Below are positions 51,620 through 60,578 of a stretch of DNA of 64,000 bases, one piece after another. Under the pieces are notes generated by a model. It was not told the origin of the DNA, searched no databases, and was given only the letters and a program-made list of their open reading frames with translations. The translations under genes were made by a program, and so were the position numbers. Origin of the DNA: Enorma phocaeensis (GTDB taxonomy: Bacteria > Actinomycetota > Coriobacteriia > Coriobacteriales > Coriobacteriaceae). Position 1 is the stretch's first letter, and each line of letters opens with the position of its first letter. The stretch spans positions 914,451 to 978,450 of the forward strand of contig NZ_LT891970.1 in the NCBI RefSeq assembly GCF_900186505.1. The letters are read 5' to 3'.

Positions 51620-52609
51620 GTGGCCAGGAACGTTGATAGACGCGTCGATTCGATGCTCCGTGAAGCGGTGCTGCATGGACGCTATGTTGTGCCGCGCTCG
51701 CGAGCGGATAGATTGGCGCTTGAAAGGCGGGTTGAGCGCGGTCTGTTGCTGTCGCCCATCAAAGGCTGCTATGTGGACTCCGCCCGCTATGGAGAGCTTT
51801 CCTTGCGTGGCCGTGCGCTTGCTGCGATACGCACGTTGGCCGAATTGCACCCTCAATGGGTGTTCTGCTCATATTCCGCCGCGCTTCTTTTTGGACTGCA
51901 GGTCCCTTATGCCTTTCTAGACAAGGTGCATATCGCCGTCGGTAGGCACCAAAGCCGTCGGCGGTGTCCAAATAGCCTGCAGTTCCATGTTGTAGAGGGC
52001 GATGGACCGGTGACGGTGCAGGGTATCCTGGCAACAACGCTACAGCGCACGCTGCTCGACTGCGCATGCCAGGCGCCGTTCCGCTATGGACTTGCTATCG
52101 TCGATTCGGCGCTGCATTGGGAGCTCGTCTCACGCAGCGAGCTTGAAGCGTATTTCAGACTGCACGGGAAGGGAAGGATGGGGATCAAAACCGCTCGAGA
52201 AGTCCTTCGCTGGTGCGATGGAAGAAGCGAGAACGGTGGGGAATCGGTTGCCCGGGCAACGATAATAAAGCTCGGATTCATGGTCCCTGAGCTGCAGGTA
52301 GAGGTCACGGACCCGATGAATCCCAACACGACCTCCCGAGTAGATATGTTCTGGCGCCTGCCGGACGGGCGTGTAATCATCGGAGAGCTCGACGGCATGC
52401 AAAAGTATCGGCAGGCGGCAGCAGGGCCTGATGACATGGGTGTGATTTCGGCGCTTGCGCGCGAGCGTCGGAGAGAGGCGCGTTTGAATCTAACCGGAGC
52501 GACGGTGATACGGTTCTCATACGCCGAGGCAGAAGATCAAAATTACATGTTCAGGCTTCTATCCCGAGCTGGGGTGCCGCTGGTGCGCCGTTCGCGGGTC
52601 GATAAGTGA
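51620..52609 (+). CDS. AbiEi-like / endonuclease-fold protein, orphan
   Basis: This 329-residue protein resembles actinobacterial proteins annotated as AbiEi-family antitoxin-like. The N-terminal 160 residues have the winged-helix and AbiEi-like pattern (RRVERGLLLSPIKGCYV, then WVFCSYSAALLFGL, TLQRTLLDCA). The C-terminal half has a PD-(D/E)XK/DUF559-like core: ESVARATIIKLGF, SRVDMFWRLPDGRVIIGELDGMQKY. No AbiEii toxin gene follows. GTG 51620 is used, with GGCGGGTGATGTC ahead. Two inverted pairs of a 21-bp repeat flank the gene on each side. AbiEi in streptococci binds inverted repeats at its own promoter, so autoregulation is possible; the downstream pair is unexplained. Confidence 0.7.
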   Translation: MARNVDRRVDSMLREAVLHGRYVVPRSRADRLALERRVERGLLLSPIKGCYVDSARYGELSLRGRALAAIRTLAELHPQWVFCSYSAALLFGLQVPYAFLDKVHIAVGRHQSRRRCPNSLQFHVVEGDGPVTVQGILATTLQRTLLDCACQAPFRYGLAIVDSALHWELVSRSELEAYFRLHGKGRMGIKTAREVLRWCDGRSENGGESVARATIIKLGFMVPELQVEVTDPMNPNTTSRVDMFWRLPDGRVIIGELDGMQKYRQAAAGPDDMGVISALARERRREARLNLTGATVIRFSYAEAEDQNYMFRLLSRAGVPLVRRSRVDK

Positions 52610-52653
52610 GACATCTAGGACGCCGCTAGAAGGGCTTCGCACCCTAGCCGAAA

Positions 52654-52674
52654 CCCCTGTGCGCTTTATGCACG
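52654..52674 (+). repeat. 21-bp repeat, copy 3
   Basis: CCCCTGTGCGCT then TTAT then GCACG, 45 bases after the AbiEi-like stop. It differs from copy 1 at one base outside the variable centre. Confidence 0.75.
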
Positions 52675-52700
52675 CTTGTGCTTTAGAAATAGTAGAAAAG

Positions 52701-52721
52701 TGCGCCAATAGCGCACAAAGG
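52701..52721 (-). repeat. 21-bp repeat, copy 4 (inverted, more diverged)
   Basis: Read on the minus strand: CCTTTGTGCGCT then ATTG then GCGCA. It forms the second inverted pair with copy 3, spaced by 26 bases, the same distance as copies 1 and 2. Confidence 0.7.
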
Positions 52722-52760
52722 TTTATTGGTATCGCTTGATAACGACAGCCCCGCGGTAAA

Positions 52761-52794
52761 ACGGGGCCCACATGTGAATCCATGCGGGCCCCGT
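52761..52794 (-). terminator. Terminator after the heterodimeric ABC exporter operon
   Basis: ACGGGGCCC pairs with GGGCCCCGT, then CATG with CATG after one mismatch, around TGAATC. On the minus strand it runs into TTTTACC. Confidence 0.75.
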
Positions 52795-52818
52795 CCAAGC
52801 AATTCGATGTGCGTAAGG

Positions 52819-54780
52819 CTACTCGAGTTCAAACGCTCCGGTGTAGAGCTGGTAGTACACACCGCGCTTCGCGATGAGTTCGTCGTGGCTACCGCGCTCG
52901 ATGATGCGACCATGGTCAAGCACGATGATCGCATCGGAGTTGCGCACGGTGGAGAGGCGGTGCGCGATGACGAACGTGGTGCGCCCGTTCATGAGCGCAT
53001 CCATGCCTTTCTGCACGATGGCCTCGGTGCGCGTGTCGATGGAGCTCGTCGCCTCGTCAAGGATCATGACCGGCGGATCTGCCACCGCAGCGCGGCTGAT
53101 CGACAGCAGCTGGCGCTGGCCCTGGGAGAGGTTCGAGCCGTTGTCGGTGAGCATGGTGTTGTAGCCCTCGGGCAGGCGCTCGATGAACCCGTGCGCGCCA
53201 GCGAGCTTTGCGGCGGCGATGCACTCCTCGTCCGTGGCGTCCAGGCGTCCGTAGCGGATGTTGTCCATAACGGTTCCGGTGAACAGGTTCACGTCCTGCA
53301 ACACCACGCCAAGCGAACGACGCAGATCGTCCTTCTTGATCTTGTTGATGTTGATCCCGTCGTAGCGGATCTTGCCGTCGGCGATGTCGTAGAAGCGGTT
53401 GATGAGATTCGTGATCGTGGTCTTGCCGGCACCGGTGGCGCCTACGAAGGCGATCTTCTGGCCAGGCTCAGCCCAGACGCTCACGTCGTGCAGCACCGTA
53501 TGACCGGGCTCGTAGCCAAAGTCAACATGATTCAGGCGCACGTCGCCCTCAAGCGGCACAAGCTCGACGGTCCCATCATGGTGCGGCCACTTCCAAGCCC
53601 AGCGCCCGGTGCGCTTATCGGTTTCAACAAGCTCGCCGTTGTGCATGCGGGTGTTGACGAGCGTAACGTACCCCTCGTCAGCCTCGGGCTCCTCGTCGAG
53701 CAACTCGAAGATGCGCTCCGCACCGGCGAGACCCATGACCACCGCGTTGATCTGCTGCGAGATCTGGCCGATCTGACCGGAGAACTGGCGCGTCATGTTG
53801 AGGAACGGCACCGTCACCGCAATGGAGAACGCAAGGCCCGAGATGGACAAGTTGGGCACGCCGAGCTCGATGAACACGCCACCCACGAGTGCGACGACCA
53901 CATACATGAGGTTGCCCAGGTTCATGAGGATGGGGCCGAGCGTGTTGGAATACATGTTCGCCGCGCGCGCCGCCTGGAAGAGGGCTTCGTTGCGCACGTC
54001 GAAGTCTTCCTGTGCAGCATCCTCGTGGCAGAAGACCTTCACGACGCGCTGGCCGTTCATGATCTCCTCCACATGGCCCTCGACGATGCCGATCTCGCGC
54101 TGCTGGGCCACGAAGTTCTTCGCAGAGCGACCGCCGAGCTGCTTGGTCACATACGTCATGAACAACACGCCCGTCACGACGACGAGGCACATCCAGATGC
54201 TGTAGTAGAGCATGATGCATACCACCGAAATGCAGGTCACGGTGGTGAGCACGATGTTCGGCAGCGACTGGCCGATCATCTGGCGCAGGGCATCGATGTC
54301 ATTGGTGAAATGGCTCATGATGTCGCCGCGCTGGTGCTGATCGAAGAAGCGGATGGGAAGGTCCTGCATGTGGTCGAAGACCTTCTCGCGGAACTTCTCG
54401 AGCGAGCCCTGCGTCACGATGGCCATGACGCGGTTCCATGTGAAGCTGAGCGTGAGCGAGACCGCGTAGATGCAGATGAGCGAGACCGTGAGCGATCCGA
54501 TGGGGCCTGCTGCGCTCGCCCAGTCACCCGACGGCCATATCTCGGTCACGATCTCGAGAGCGCGCTGCATGAATGTGGAGGGCAGCGCAAGAAGGATAGA
54601 GTTCGCCACGAGGCAGCATAAGACCAAGGGCAGGAGCTTGGGGTAGAACGAGAACAGGGTGCGAATAAGGCGAGCGAGCGTCTTGCCGCGACCACCTTTG
54701 GATTTCGCAGCGGGCTTGGTGCGGCCGGCAACGTTTTGACGATTGGCCTCGTATTGTTCGCGAGCGTCATTAGCGGGCAT
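52819..54780 (-). CDS. Heterodimeric ABC exporter subunit, catalytically canonical half
   Basis: This 653-residue half-transporter has a basic 45-residue N-terminus, six membrane helices (about 45-350) and an ATPase domain. Walker A is GATGAGKTT, the signature is NLSQGQRQ, Walker B MILDEATSSID with the catalytic Glu, and the H-loop IAHRLST. A 25-residue insert (MHNGELVETDKRTGRWAWKW) lies before the core ATPase. AGGAGGTGCCGCCG fixes ATG 54780, overlapping the partner stop by 11 bases. Together with the upstream gene it forms a BmrCD/TmrAB-like exporter; the substrate is unknown. Confidence 0.9.
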   Translation of the reverse strand: MPANDAREQYEANRQNVAGRTKPAAKSKGGRGKTLARLIRTLFSFYPKLLPLVLCCLVANSILLALPSTFMQRALEIVTEIWPSGDWASAAGPIGSLTVSLICIYAVSLTLSFTWNRVMAIVTQGSLEKFREKVFDHMQDLPIRFFDQHQRGDIMSHFTNDIDALRQMIGQSLPNIVLTTVTCISVVCIMLYYSIWMCLVVVTGVLFMTYVTKQLGGRSAKNFVAQQREIGIVEGHVEEIMNGQRVVKVFCHEDAAQEDFDVRNEALFQAARAANMYSNTLGPILMNLGNLMYVVVALVGGVFIELGVPNLSISGLAFSIAVTVPFLNMTRQFSGQIGQISQQINAVVMGLAGAERIFELLDEEPEADEGYVTLVNTRMHNGELVETDKRTGRWAWKWPHHDGTVELVPLEGDVRLNHVDFGYEPGHTVLHDVSVWAEPGQKIAFVGATGAGKTTITNLINRFYDIADGKIRYDGININKIKKDDLRRSLGVVLQDVNLFTGTVMDNIRYGRLDATDEECIAAAKLAGAHGFIERLPEGYNTMLTDNGSNLSQGQRQLLSISRAAVADPPVMILDEATSSIDTRTEAIVQKGMDALMNGRTTFVIAHRLSTVRNSDAIIVLDHGRIIERGSHDELIAKRGVYYQLYTGAFELE

Positions 54781-56599
54781 CGGCGGCACCTCCTTCCTGG
54801 GTTGCGGCGTCTGCGGCGGGAGCGACCTTCTCGGCAGCGGGCGTAGCAGCATGCGAGTCGCCGCTCTCGTTGCTGGCGCGATTCTGCTGCTCGTAGGTAT
54901 CGCGGTAGATATCGCAGGTCTTCATGAGCTCATCATGCGTGCCGAGGCCGACGATATGTCCGTTGTCCAGCACGAGGATGCGGTCGGCGTGCTCTACAGA
55001 GCTCGTGCGCTGCGCGATGATGATCTTCGTGGTTTCTGGCAGGTATTGCGCCAAGCCCTCGCGGATGAGCGCGTCCGTCTTGGTGTCCACGGCGCTCGTG
55101 GAGTCGTCGAGGATGAGGACCTTCGGGTGCTTGAGCAATGCGCGGGCGATGCACAGGCGCTGCTTCTGACCGCCGGACACGTTGGTGCCGCCCTGCTCGA
55201 TGTAGGTGTCGTACTTTTTGGAGAAGCCCTGCACGAACTCATCGGCCTGAGCGAGTTCGCAAACCTCCTTGATCTCGTCATCCGTGGCGTCGGCCTTACC
55301 CCAGCGCAGGTTCTCCTTGATGGTTCCGCTGAACAGCACGTTCTTCTGCAGTACCACGGCGACGTTGTTGCGCAGGTATTCGAGGTCGTAGTCGCGTACG
55401 TCCACGCCGCCAACCTTCACGGATCCCTCGGTCACGTCGTACAGGCGGCTGATGAGGTTCACAAGCGAGGTCTTTGCCGAACCGGTGCCGCCCATGATGC
55501 CGAGGGTCTCGCCGCTCTTGATGTGCAAGTCGATCTCGGCGAGCGCGCGGTGCTCGGCTTTCTCAGAGTACTTGAACGTCACGTTGTCGAAGTCGATGGA
55601 GCCATCTTTCATCTCGGTAACGGGGTGTTCCGGGTTCTTGATGGTGGGCTCGGTCTCGATGACCTCGACGATGCGCTCGGCGCTCTCCTGCGCCATGGTG
55701 ATCATGGCGAATACCATGGACACCATCATGAGGGCCATGAGGATCATGAAGCTATAGGTGGTCAGGGCGCTCATCTGGCCGACGTTCATAAGGGTGCCGC
55801 GGCTGGAGATGACCAGGTAGCTACCAAACTGGATGACCACGACGAACACCGTGTTCACGGAGAAGTTCATCATGGGGTTGTTGAGGGCGAGGATCTTCTC
55901 TGCGCGCGTGAAGTCGCGGCAGACGTCCTGGGCGGCCCGGCCGAACTTCTGCTTCTCGTAATCCTGGCGCACGTAGTTCTTCACGTCGCGCATGCCGGTG
56001 ACGTTCTCTTCGATGGACTCGTTGAGGGCGTCGTATTTGCGGAACACGGCTCGGAAGATGGGGTGCACGGTGCGCACGACCTTGAAGAGCCCGAAGCCCA
56101 GAAGCGGCACGATGATCACGAACACGATTGCCATGGGGCCGGCCATGATGAAGGCCATGATGATGCCGCAGAGGAGCAGCATCGGGCAGCGCACGGCGGT
56201 GCGGATGATCATCATGTATGCGAGCTGCACGTTCGTGACGTCCGTGGTGAGGCGCGTAACGAGCGATGAGCTCGAGAATTGGTCGATGTTGGCGAAGCTG
56301 AAGCGCTGCACCGCCGCGAAGATGTCGCGGCGCAGGTTCTTGGCGAATCCACAGGATGCCTGGCTGCAGGTGATGCCCGCGCCGATACCGAAGGCCAGCG
56401 AGGCGAGGGCCATGGTCACGAGGGCGGTGGCGTAGGGAACGAGTTGCGCGAGCGTCGCCCCTGCCTGGATGGCGTTGATGAGCTGGGCCGTCACAAAGGG
56501 GATCGCCACCTCCATGACCACCTCGCCGAGCACGATGATCGGCGTGGCGATAGCTGCCTTGCGGTACTCACGGATGCTCGCCATGAGTGTCCTTATCAT
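54770..56599 (-). CDS. Heterodimeric ABC exporter subunit, degenerate ATP site half
   Basis: This 609-residue half-transporter is the partner of the next gene. Its Walker B reads LILDDSTSAVD, with Asp in place of the catalytic Glu, and its H-loop reads IIAQRTSS, with Gln in place of His. Walker A is GGTGSAKTS and the signature NVSGGQKQR. This is the classic degenerate/consensus split of heterodimeric exporters. GGGAGGAACTTGC ahead fixes ATG 56599, which overlaps the marR stop (ATGA), so regulator and transporter are one operon. The C-terminus has an Ala/Glu-rich tail. Confidence 0.9.
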   Translation of the reverse strand: MIRTLMASIREYRKAAIATPIIVLGEVVMEVAIPFVTAQLINAIQAGATLAQLVPYATALVTMALASLAFGIGAGITCSQASCGFAKNLRRDIFAAVQRFSFANIDQFSSSSLVTRLTTDVTNVQLAYMMIIRTAVRCPMLLLCGIIMAFIMAGPMAIVFVIIVPLLGFGLFKVVRTVHPIFRAVFRKYDALNESIEENVTGMRDVKNYVRQDYEKQKFGRAAQDVCRDFTRAEKILALNNPMMNFSVNTVFVVVIQFGSYLVISSRGTLMNVGQMSALTTYSFMILMALMMVSMVFAMITMAQESAERIVEVIETEPTIKNPEHPVTEMKDGSIDFDNVTFKYSEKAEHRALAEIDLHIKSGETLGIMGGTGSAKTSLVNLISRLYDVTEGSVKVGGVDVRDYDLEYLRNNVAVVLQKNVLFSGTIKENLRWGKADATDDEIKEVCELAQADEFVQGFSKKYDTYIEQGGTNVSGGQKQRLCIARALLKHPKVLILDDSTSAVDTKTDALIREGLAQYLPETTKIIIAQRTSSVEHADRILVLDNGHIVGLGTHDELMKTCDIYRDTYEQQNRASNESGDSHAATPAAEKVAPAADAATQEGGAADAR

Positions 56600-57075
56600 G
56601 CAAGTTCCTCCCAACGGTTTCGTATCTTGTCGAGGATGCGCCCGAGCTCGAGCCTCTCTTCGATGGTGAGGTTATCGAAGGCGCGCTCTCGGAAGCGAAT
56701 GCGATTCTCCTGGTCTCGCGCGGCTTCCTCCATGCCCTTCTCCGTGAGGCGAATGGTGAGCTGCCTGCGGTCCTCAGGGTTGCGGGTTCGCTCGATGAGT
56801 CCCGAGGTCTCTATTTTGGTGAGCACCTCTGAGAGCGAGCCGGGCTTGAGCTCGAAGTACGAGCCGAGCTCTTGCTGAGACATCTCGCCGCCGTGTTTGG
56901 CGATAAGGCAGATGATGGGTGCCTTGCCCGAGCGTCCACCTCCATGGAAATGAAGATAATGCCCGCAGTAACCAAGTCCTGCGAGCAGGCGTTTCGCCAG
57001 ATCATCGGCAGCGACGGCATCTGAGCCGCACGCTTCCGTCTTCCGTGAAGGGTCCTGCCCCTCCTGCAAGTCCAT
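56596..57075 (-). CDS. MarR-family transcriptional regulator
   Basis: This 159-residue regulator has the MarR winged helix: MSQQELGSYFELKPGSLSEVLTKIETSGLIERTRNPEDRRQ is split here over recognition helix and wing, with the DRR wing residues intact. It is first in an operon with two ABC half-transporters, the usual layout of a self-repressed drug-export operon. AAAGGAGGACTTC fixes ATG 57075; the longer open frame has no such site. TTGACA at 57149-57144 on the minus strand is a good -35 for its promoter. Confidence 0.9.
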   Translation of the reverse strand: MDLQEGQDPSRKTEACGSDAVAADDLAKRLLAGLGYCGHYLHFHGGGRSGKAPIICLIAKHGGEMSQQELGSYFELKPGSLSEVLTKIETSGLIERTRNPEDRRQLTIRLTEKGMEEAARDQENRIRFRERAFDNLTIEERLELGRILDKIRNRWEELA

Positions 57076-57477
57076 GAAGTCCTCCTTTCCCTGTATGCGG
57101 TTGCGAATCGTGAACATAAGAAGATTACTACGGCTGTCGTTATTGTCAAGGTACCGAATCATTAGGTTGCAACCCATCTGCGGAGCTTCATCGAGCGTCT
57201 TGGAGAGCGAACCGTGCGGATGGGTGCGGGCATCCTCTTCACCTGATGGCGCAGCCGAATCAACTATGCGCAAAAGCGTATGCGAAGTTATTCACGAACA
57301 GCGTAAAGTCTGATGTGAATGTATCAAAACGGTAAACAGCCTGCGGAGCTATGCAGATTGAGAGTATGATGCAACAGTGCGCGGAACTTTCTCGCATTAA
57401 GTTGCAAGGGGGAGGGGAATGGGTCCCCTCCGGTTGCGCGTACGGAAGGGGTTTGAAACAACAAGGAAGGAACAGCC
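57076..57477. other. marR-substrate-binding-protein divergent region
   Basis: No gene is visible. TTGACA on the minus strand at 57144-57149 and the palindrome GGTTGCAACC near 57163-57172 may be promoter and operator of marR. No clear plus-strand promoter was found for the importer operon. Confidence 0.45.
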
Positions 57478-58404
57478 ATGGGAACCATTTCGTATGACTC
57501 GCAGGACGAGCCTGCGCTATATTCGCGGCGCAGGATACTGAGGCTATCCGGCCTCATGGTAGGTTTGGGAGGCATGGCCGTACTTCCGGGTTGCGGCCCC
57601 GCGGCACCCGATGCACGCGTGGGCATGGCCCCGACCGGCTCCGACTCCGCTGGATCGGCGGGGGTGCTCGGCGACGGCATCACGTTGCGCGTGGGTATGG
57701 AAGCGGCGTACGCGCCCTTCAACTGGCAGACCACCGAATCCTCGGAATTCACCATCCCTATCGAGAACGTTTCCGGAGCTTATGCCGACGGTTATGACGT
57801 CCAGGTCGCTAAGGTCATCGCCGAGGCGCTCGATATGGAGCCCGTGGCGGTCAAGCTCGATTTTTCGGGTTTGATCGACGCCCTCAACAACGGCCAGATC
57901 GATATCGTGTGCGCCGGCATGTCGGCTACTCCGGAGCGCGAGCAGTCGGCGGATTTCTCCGATTCGTATCTCGACGACAACATCGTGCTCATCGTTCGCG
58001 ATGACTCTCCCTATGTGGGGGCGACCACGTTCGCCGATCTCGAGGGTGCGTATATCCTGGGGCAGGTGTCGACGCTCTATGACGACGTGATCGATCAGAT
58101 TCCCGGGTGCGTGCATATGACGCCGGCGGACACGCTGCCGTTGGTGGTCGAGAATCTCGCAAGTGGTTCGTGCGACGCAATCACCTACTCAGAACTCAGC
58201 GTGCCAAAGCTTATCGAGATGTATCCGAATTTCGTCGAGCTACAGCTTACCGGCCAGTTCGACGGATCTCCTATGCCCGCCAATGCGGCCATCGCCAAGG
58301 GCCAGGAGGATATTTTGGATCGCATCAACGACGCCATTGCATCCATCTCGGATGATGAGCGCCAGGAGCTGTGGACGGCGTGTACGGATCGCCAGCCCGC
58401 CTAA
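57478..58404 (+). CDS. Amino-acid ABC transporter substrate-binding lipoprotein (Tat-type signal)
   Basis: This 308-residue family 3 binding protein captures a polar amino acid outside the membrane. The signal has SRRRILRLSG at residues 16-25 and a lipobox LPGC with Cys39, so it is probably exported folded by Tat and then lipidated. The mature part is typical: LRVGMEAAYAPFNW, LIDALNNGQIDIVCAGMSATPERE. Its ATG follows AAGGAACAGCC. The permease and ATPase genes follow directly. The ligand is not readable. Confidence 0.9.
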   Translation: MGTISYDSQDEPALYSRRRILRLSGLMVGLGGMAVLPGCGPAAPDARVGMAPTGSDSAGSAGVLGDGITLRVGMEAAYAPFNWQTTESSEFTIPIENVSGAYADGYDVQVAKVIAEALDMEPVAVKLDFSGLIDALNNGQIDIVCAGMSATPEREQSADFSDSYLDDNIVLIVRDDSPYVGATTFADLEGAYILGQVSTLYDDVIDQIPGCVHMTPADTLPLVVENLASGSCDAITYSELSVPKLIEMYPNFVELQLTGQFDGSPMPANAAIAKGQEDILDRINDAIASISDDERQELWTACTDRQPA

Positions 58405-58460
58405 GCCCCGCTGTCTTGTGGTTCGCGATTCCGATCCCTATATATTAGTAAGGTGATTCT

Positions 58461-59675
58461 ATGGACGCACATGCTATCCCCAGGCGAAACCGCTTGGTTG
58501 CCTTCGTATTAGACGATCACCGCTACGTGCTTCTGGGTACGAGCGTCGTCGCGTGTTTGGGGATGCTGCTCTCAAGCAGCCCCCGCCCATGGTTTAGTTT
58601 CATGTACTACGCCTACCCAGTCGAAGTGGTCATGTACTACCTGCTCTTTGCCTGGGTTTGCGTGAGCGTTGCTGCGCTCATCTCGAAAGCGATGCTGAGG
58701 GAGCGCTATGCCCAGGCGTCGCCGTTCACCCGCCCGCCGGTGAAGAGCGCCTTGCGCTGCACCTCCTATCTCATGTGGGCGATCACGGCGGTTCTCATCG
58801 TCGACCGCGTGGTGATGGGTCTCGCTTCGGCGTGGGCGGTCGCCACTTCGGTGCAAAGCCGTCCCGAGGATGCGCTCCAAAGCATCCTGTACATGCTCTG
58901 GCACGGTCGCGACATGTTCATCACGGGCATCATGACGACGATTGAGCTCGCCGTGCTCGGCACGGTCATCGCGTTCTTCCTCGCGTTGCTGCTCGTGTTC
59001 TGCCGCATTCAAACCATCGATCGTCCCGATAACGACCTCGTCCGCTTCCTGAAGGTCGTGGGGGCCTGGTTCGCCAAGGTATACAGCACGGTGATTCGTG
59101 GCACCCCGATGATGGTGCAGGCCGGCATCATCTACTACGGTGTGATCGGCATTCTGCGCGGCTCGGGTATGGGAACGACCGAGATCAACGCCCTGTGGTC
59201 TGCCTTCACAGCTGGCCTTGTGACCATCTCGATCAATTCGACCGCCTATATGATGGAGGTGCTGCGCGGCGGCATCGAGTCGGTCGACATCGGTCAGACC
59301 GAGGCGGCTCGATCGCTCGGCCTTTCTCAGTGGCAGGCGATGCGCAAGGTCGTGTTCCCGCAGGGCATCAAGTTCGCGATACCCGGCCTCTCCAACGAGC
59401 TTGTCATCAACATCAAGGACTCCTCGGTGCTCTCGGTCATCGGTACGTTCGACCTCATGTTCGCCACGAATACCGTTGCCGGCATCTACTGGCAGCAGCT
59501 GCAGGCCAACATGATCGCCGCGGTGGCGTACCTGATCCTCACCATGGTCGCGACATGGCTGCTCAACAAGTTGTCGCGCCGCTTAGGAGGTCGCGGCGCC
59601 GGGGTGACCGGCATGTCTGATTCCACGGTGAACGCCGAGGCCGCCACCGCGGCCGCCGATCAGATGGGGGCATAG
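58461..59675 (+). CDS. Amino-acid ABC transporter permease with extra N-terminal membrane domain
   Basis: The C-terminal 240 residues are a HisM/GlnP-type permease, with the EAA loop EAARSLGLSQWQAMRKVVFPQ. Ahead of this are about 145 extra residues with three predicted membrane helices (around 26-42, 55-75, 100-125). The usual length is about 220, so this is nearly double. AAGGTGA precedes ATG 58461. The ATPase gene starts 3 bases after the stop. Confidence 0.9.
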   Translation: MDAHAIPRRNRLVAFVLDDHRYVLLGTSVVACLGMLLSSSPRPWFSFMYYAYPVEVVMYYLLFAWVCVSVAALISKAMLRERYAQASPFTRPPVKSALRCTSYLMWAITAVLIVDRVVMGLASAWAVATSVQSRPEDALQSILYMLWHGRDMFITGIMTTIELAVLGTVIAFFLALLLVFCRIQTIDRPDNDLVRFLKVVGAWFAKVYSTVIRGTPMMVQAGIIYYGVIGILRGSGMGTTEINALWSAFTAGLVTISINSTAYMMEVLRGGIESVDIGQTEAARSLGLSQWQAMRKVVFPQGIKFAIPGLSNELVINIKDSSVLSVIGTFDLMFATNTVAGIYWQQLQANMIAAVAYLILTMVATWLLNKLSRRLGGRGAGVTGMSDSTVNAEAATAAADQMGA

Positions 59676-59678
59676 ACC

Positions 59679-60431
59679 ATGACCGATACGCTTAACGAGC
59701 CCATGGTGCGCATCGAGGGCTTGCGCAAATCGTTTGGAAGTCACGAGGTGCTCCGCAACATAGACCTTACGGTCATGCCCGGCCAGGTGGTTACCATCAT
59801 CGGTGCGAGCGGTTCGGGCAAGTCGACCCTGCTGCGCTGCATCAATCTGCTCGAGACGCCCGATGCCGGGCATGTGTGGTTCCATGGCAAGGACCTCGCG
59901 GCCGAGCATGTGGATGTCAACCGCCTGCGAGAGAGCATCGGCATGGTGTTCCAGGGATTCAACCTGTTCAACAACATGAACGTGCTCGATAACTGCACGC
60001 TCGCCCCGGTCACCCTCAAGAAGATGAACAAGCAGGAGGCCGAGCGAACCGCGCTTGCGCATCTCGAATCCGTGGGGATGGGAGAGTTCGCGCATGCCCA
60101 TGTGAGCACGCTCTCGGGCGGGCAGAAGCAGCGCGTCGCCATCGCACGCGCGCTGTGCATGAATCCTGACCTCATGCTGTTCGACGAGCCTACCAGCGCG
60201 CTCGATCCCGAAATCGTGGGTGAGGTACTCGAGGTGATGCGCGCGCTGGCGCGTGAAGGGATGACCATGGTCGTGGTGACGCACGAGATGGCGTTCGCGA
60301 AGAGCGTTTCGGACGAGGTCGTCTTCATGGACGAGGGGATCATCGCCGAGAAGGGCTCCCCGCAAAAGATATTCACCGCGCCCGAGCATGCGCGCACGCG
60401 GGAGTTCCTCGCACGGTATCTGGACGATTAG
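59679..60431 (+). CDS. Amino-acid ABC transporter ATPase (GlnQ/HisP type)
   Basis: This 250-residue ATPase powers the importer. Walker A is GASGSGKSTLLRC, the Q-loop FQGFNLF, the signature LSGGQKQR, Walker B LMLFDEPTSALDPE, and the H-loop VTHEM. All catalytic residues are present. It is the third gene of the importer operon and is followed by a hairpin at 60440-60479. Confidence 0.93.
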   Translation: MTDTLNEPMVRIEGLRKSFGSHEVLRNIDLTVMPGQVVTIIGASGSGKSTLLRCINLLETPDAGHVWFHGKDLAAEHVDVNRLRESIGMVFQGFNLFNNMNVLDNCTLAPVTLKKMNKQEAERTALAHLESVGMGEFAHAHVSTLSGGQKQRVAIARALCMNPDLMLFDEPTSALDPEIVGEVLEVMRALAREGMTMVVVTHEMAFAKSVSDEVVFMDEGIIAEKGSPQKIFTAPEHARTREFLARYLDD

Positions 60432-60439
60432 AGGTCGGC

Positions 60440-60479
60440 GCCGCCGGCAGGGCGATCTGCTATCCGTTCTGCTGGCGGC
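60440..60479 (+). terminator. Possible terminator hairpin after the amino-acid importer
   Basis: GCCGCCGGCAG pairs with CTGCTGGCGGC (one G-T) around 18 bases. No T tract follows, so it may only be an RNA stabilising hairpin. Confidence 0.4.
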
Positions 60480-60578
60480 TCCGGTCACCGAGCTTTAGCA
60501 CGGCATCGAGACGTGGAGGGGTACGATGGAACAAGCGGGCGCGCAGCCCGCTCTCGCCACGCGTTCTAAGGAGTCCGC

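Noticed and set aside
51348..51920. 190-codon frame ahead of the AbiEi-like gene
   Set aside because: It overlaps the supported gene in another frame and begins inside a repeat copy.
52726..54621. 631-codon open frame antisense to the ABC exporter subunit
   Set aside because: It is the shadow of a well-supported gene and shows no family motif. The same applies to 54743-56269.
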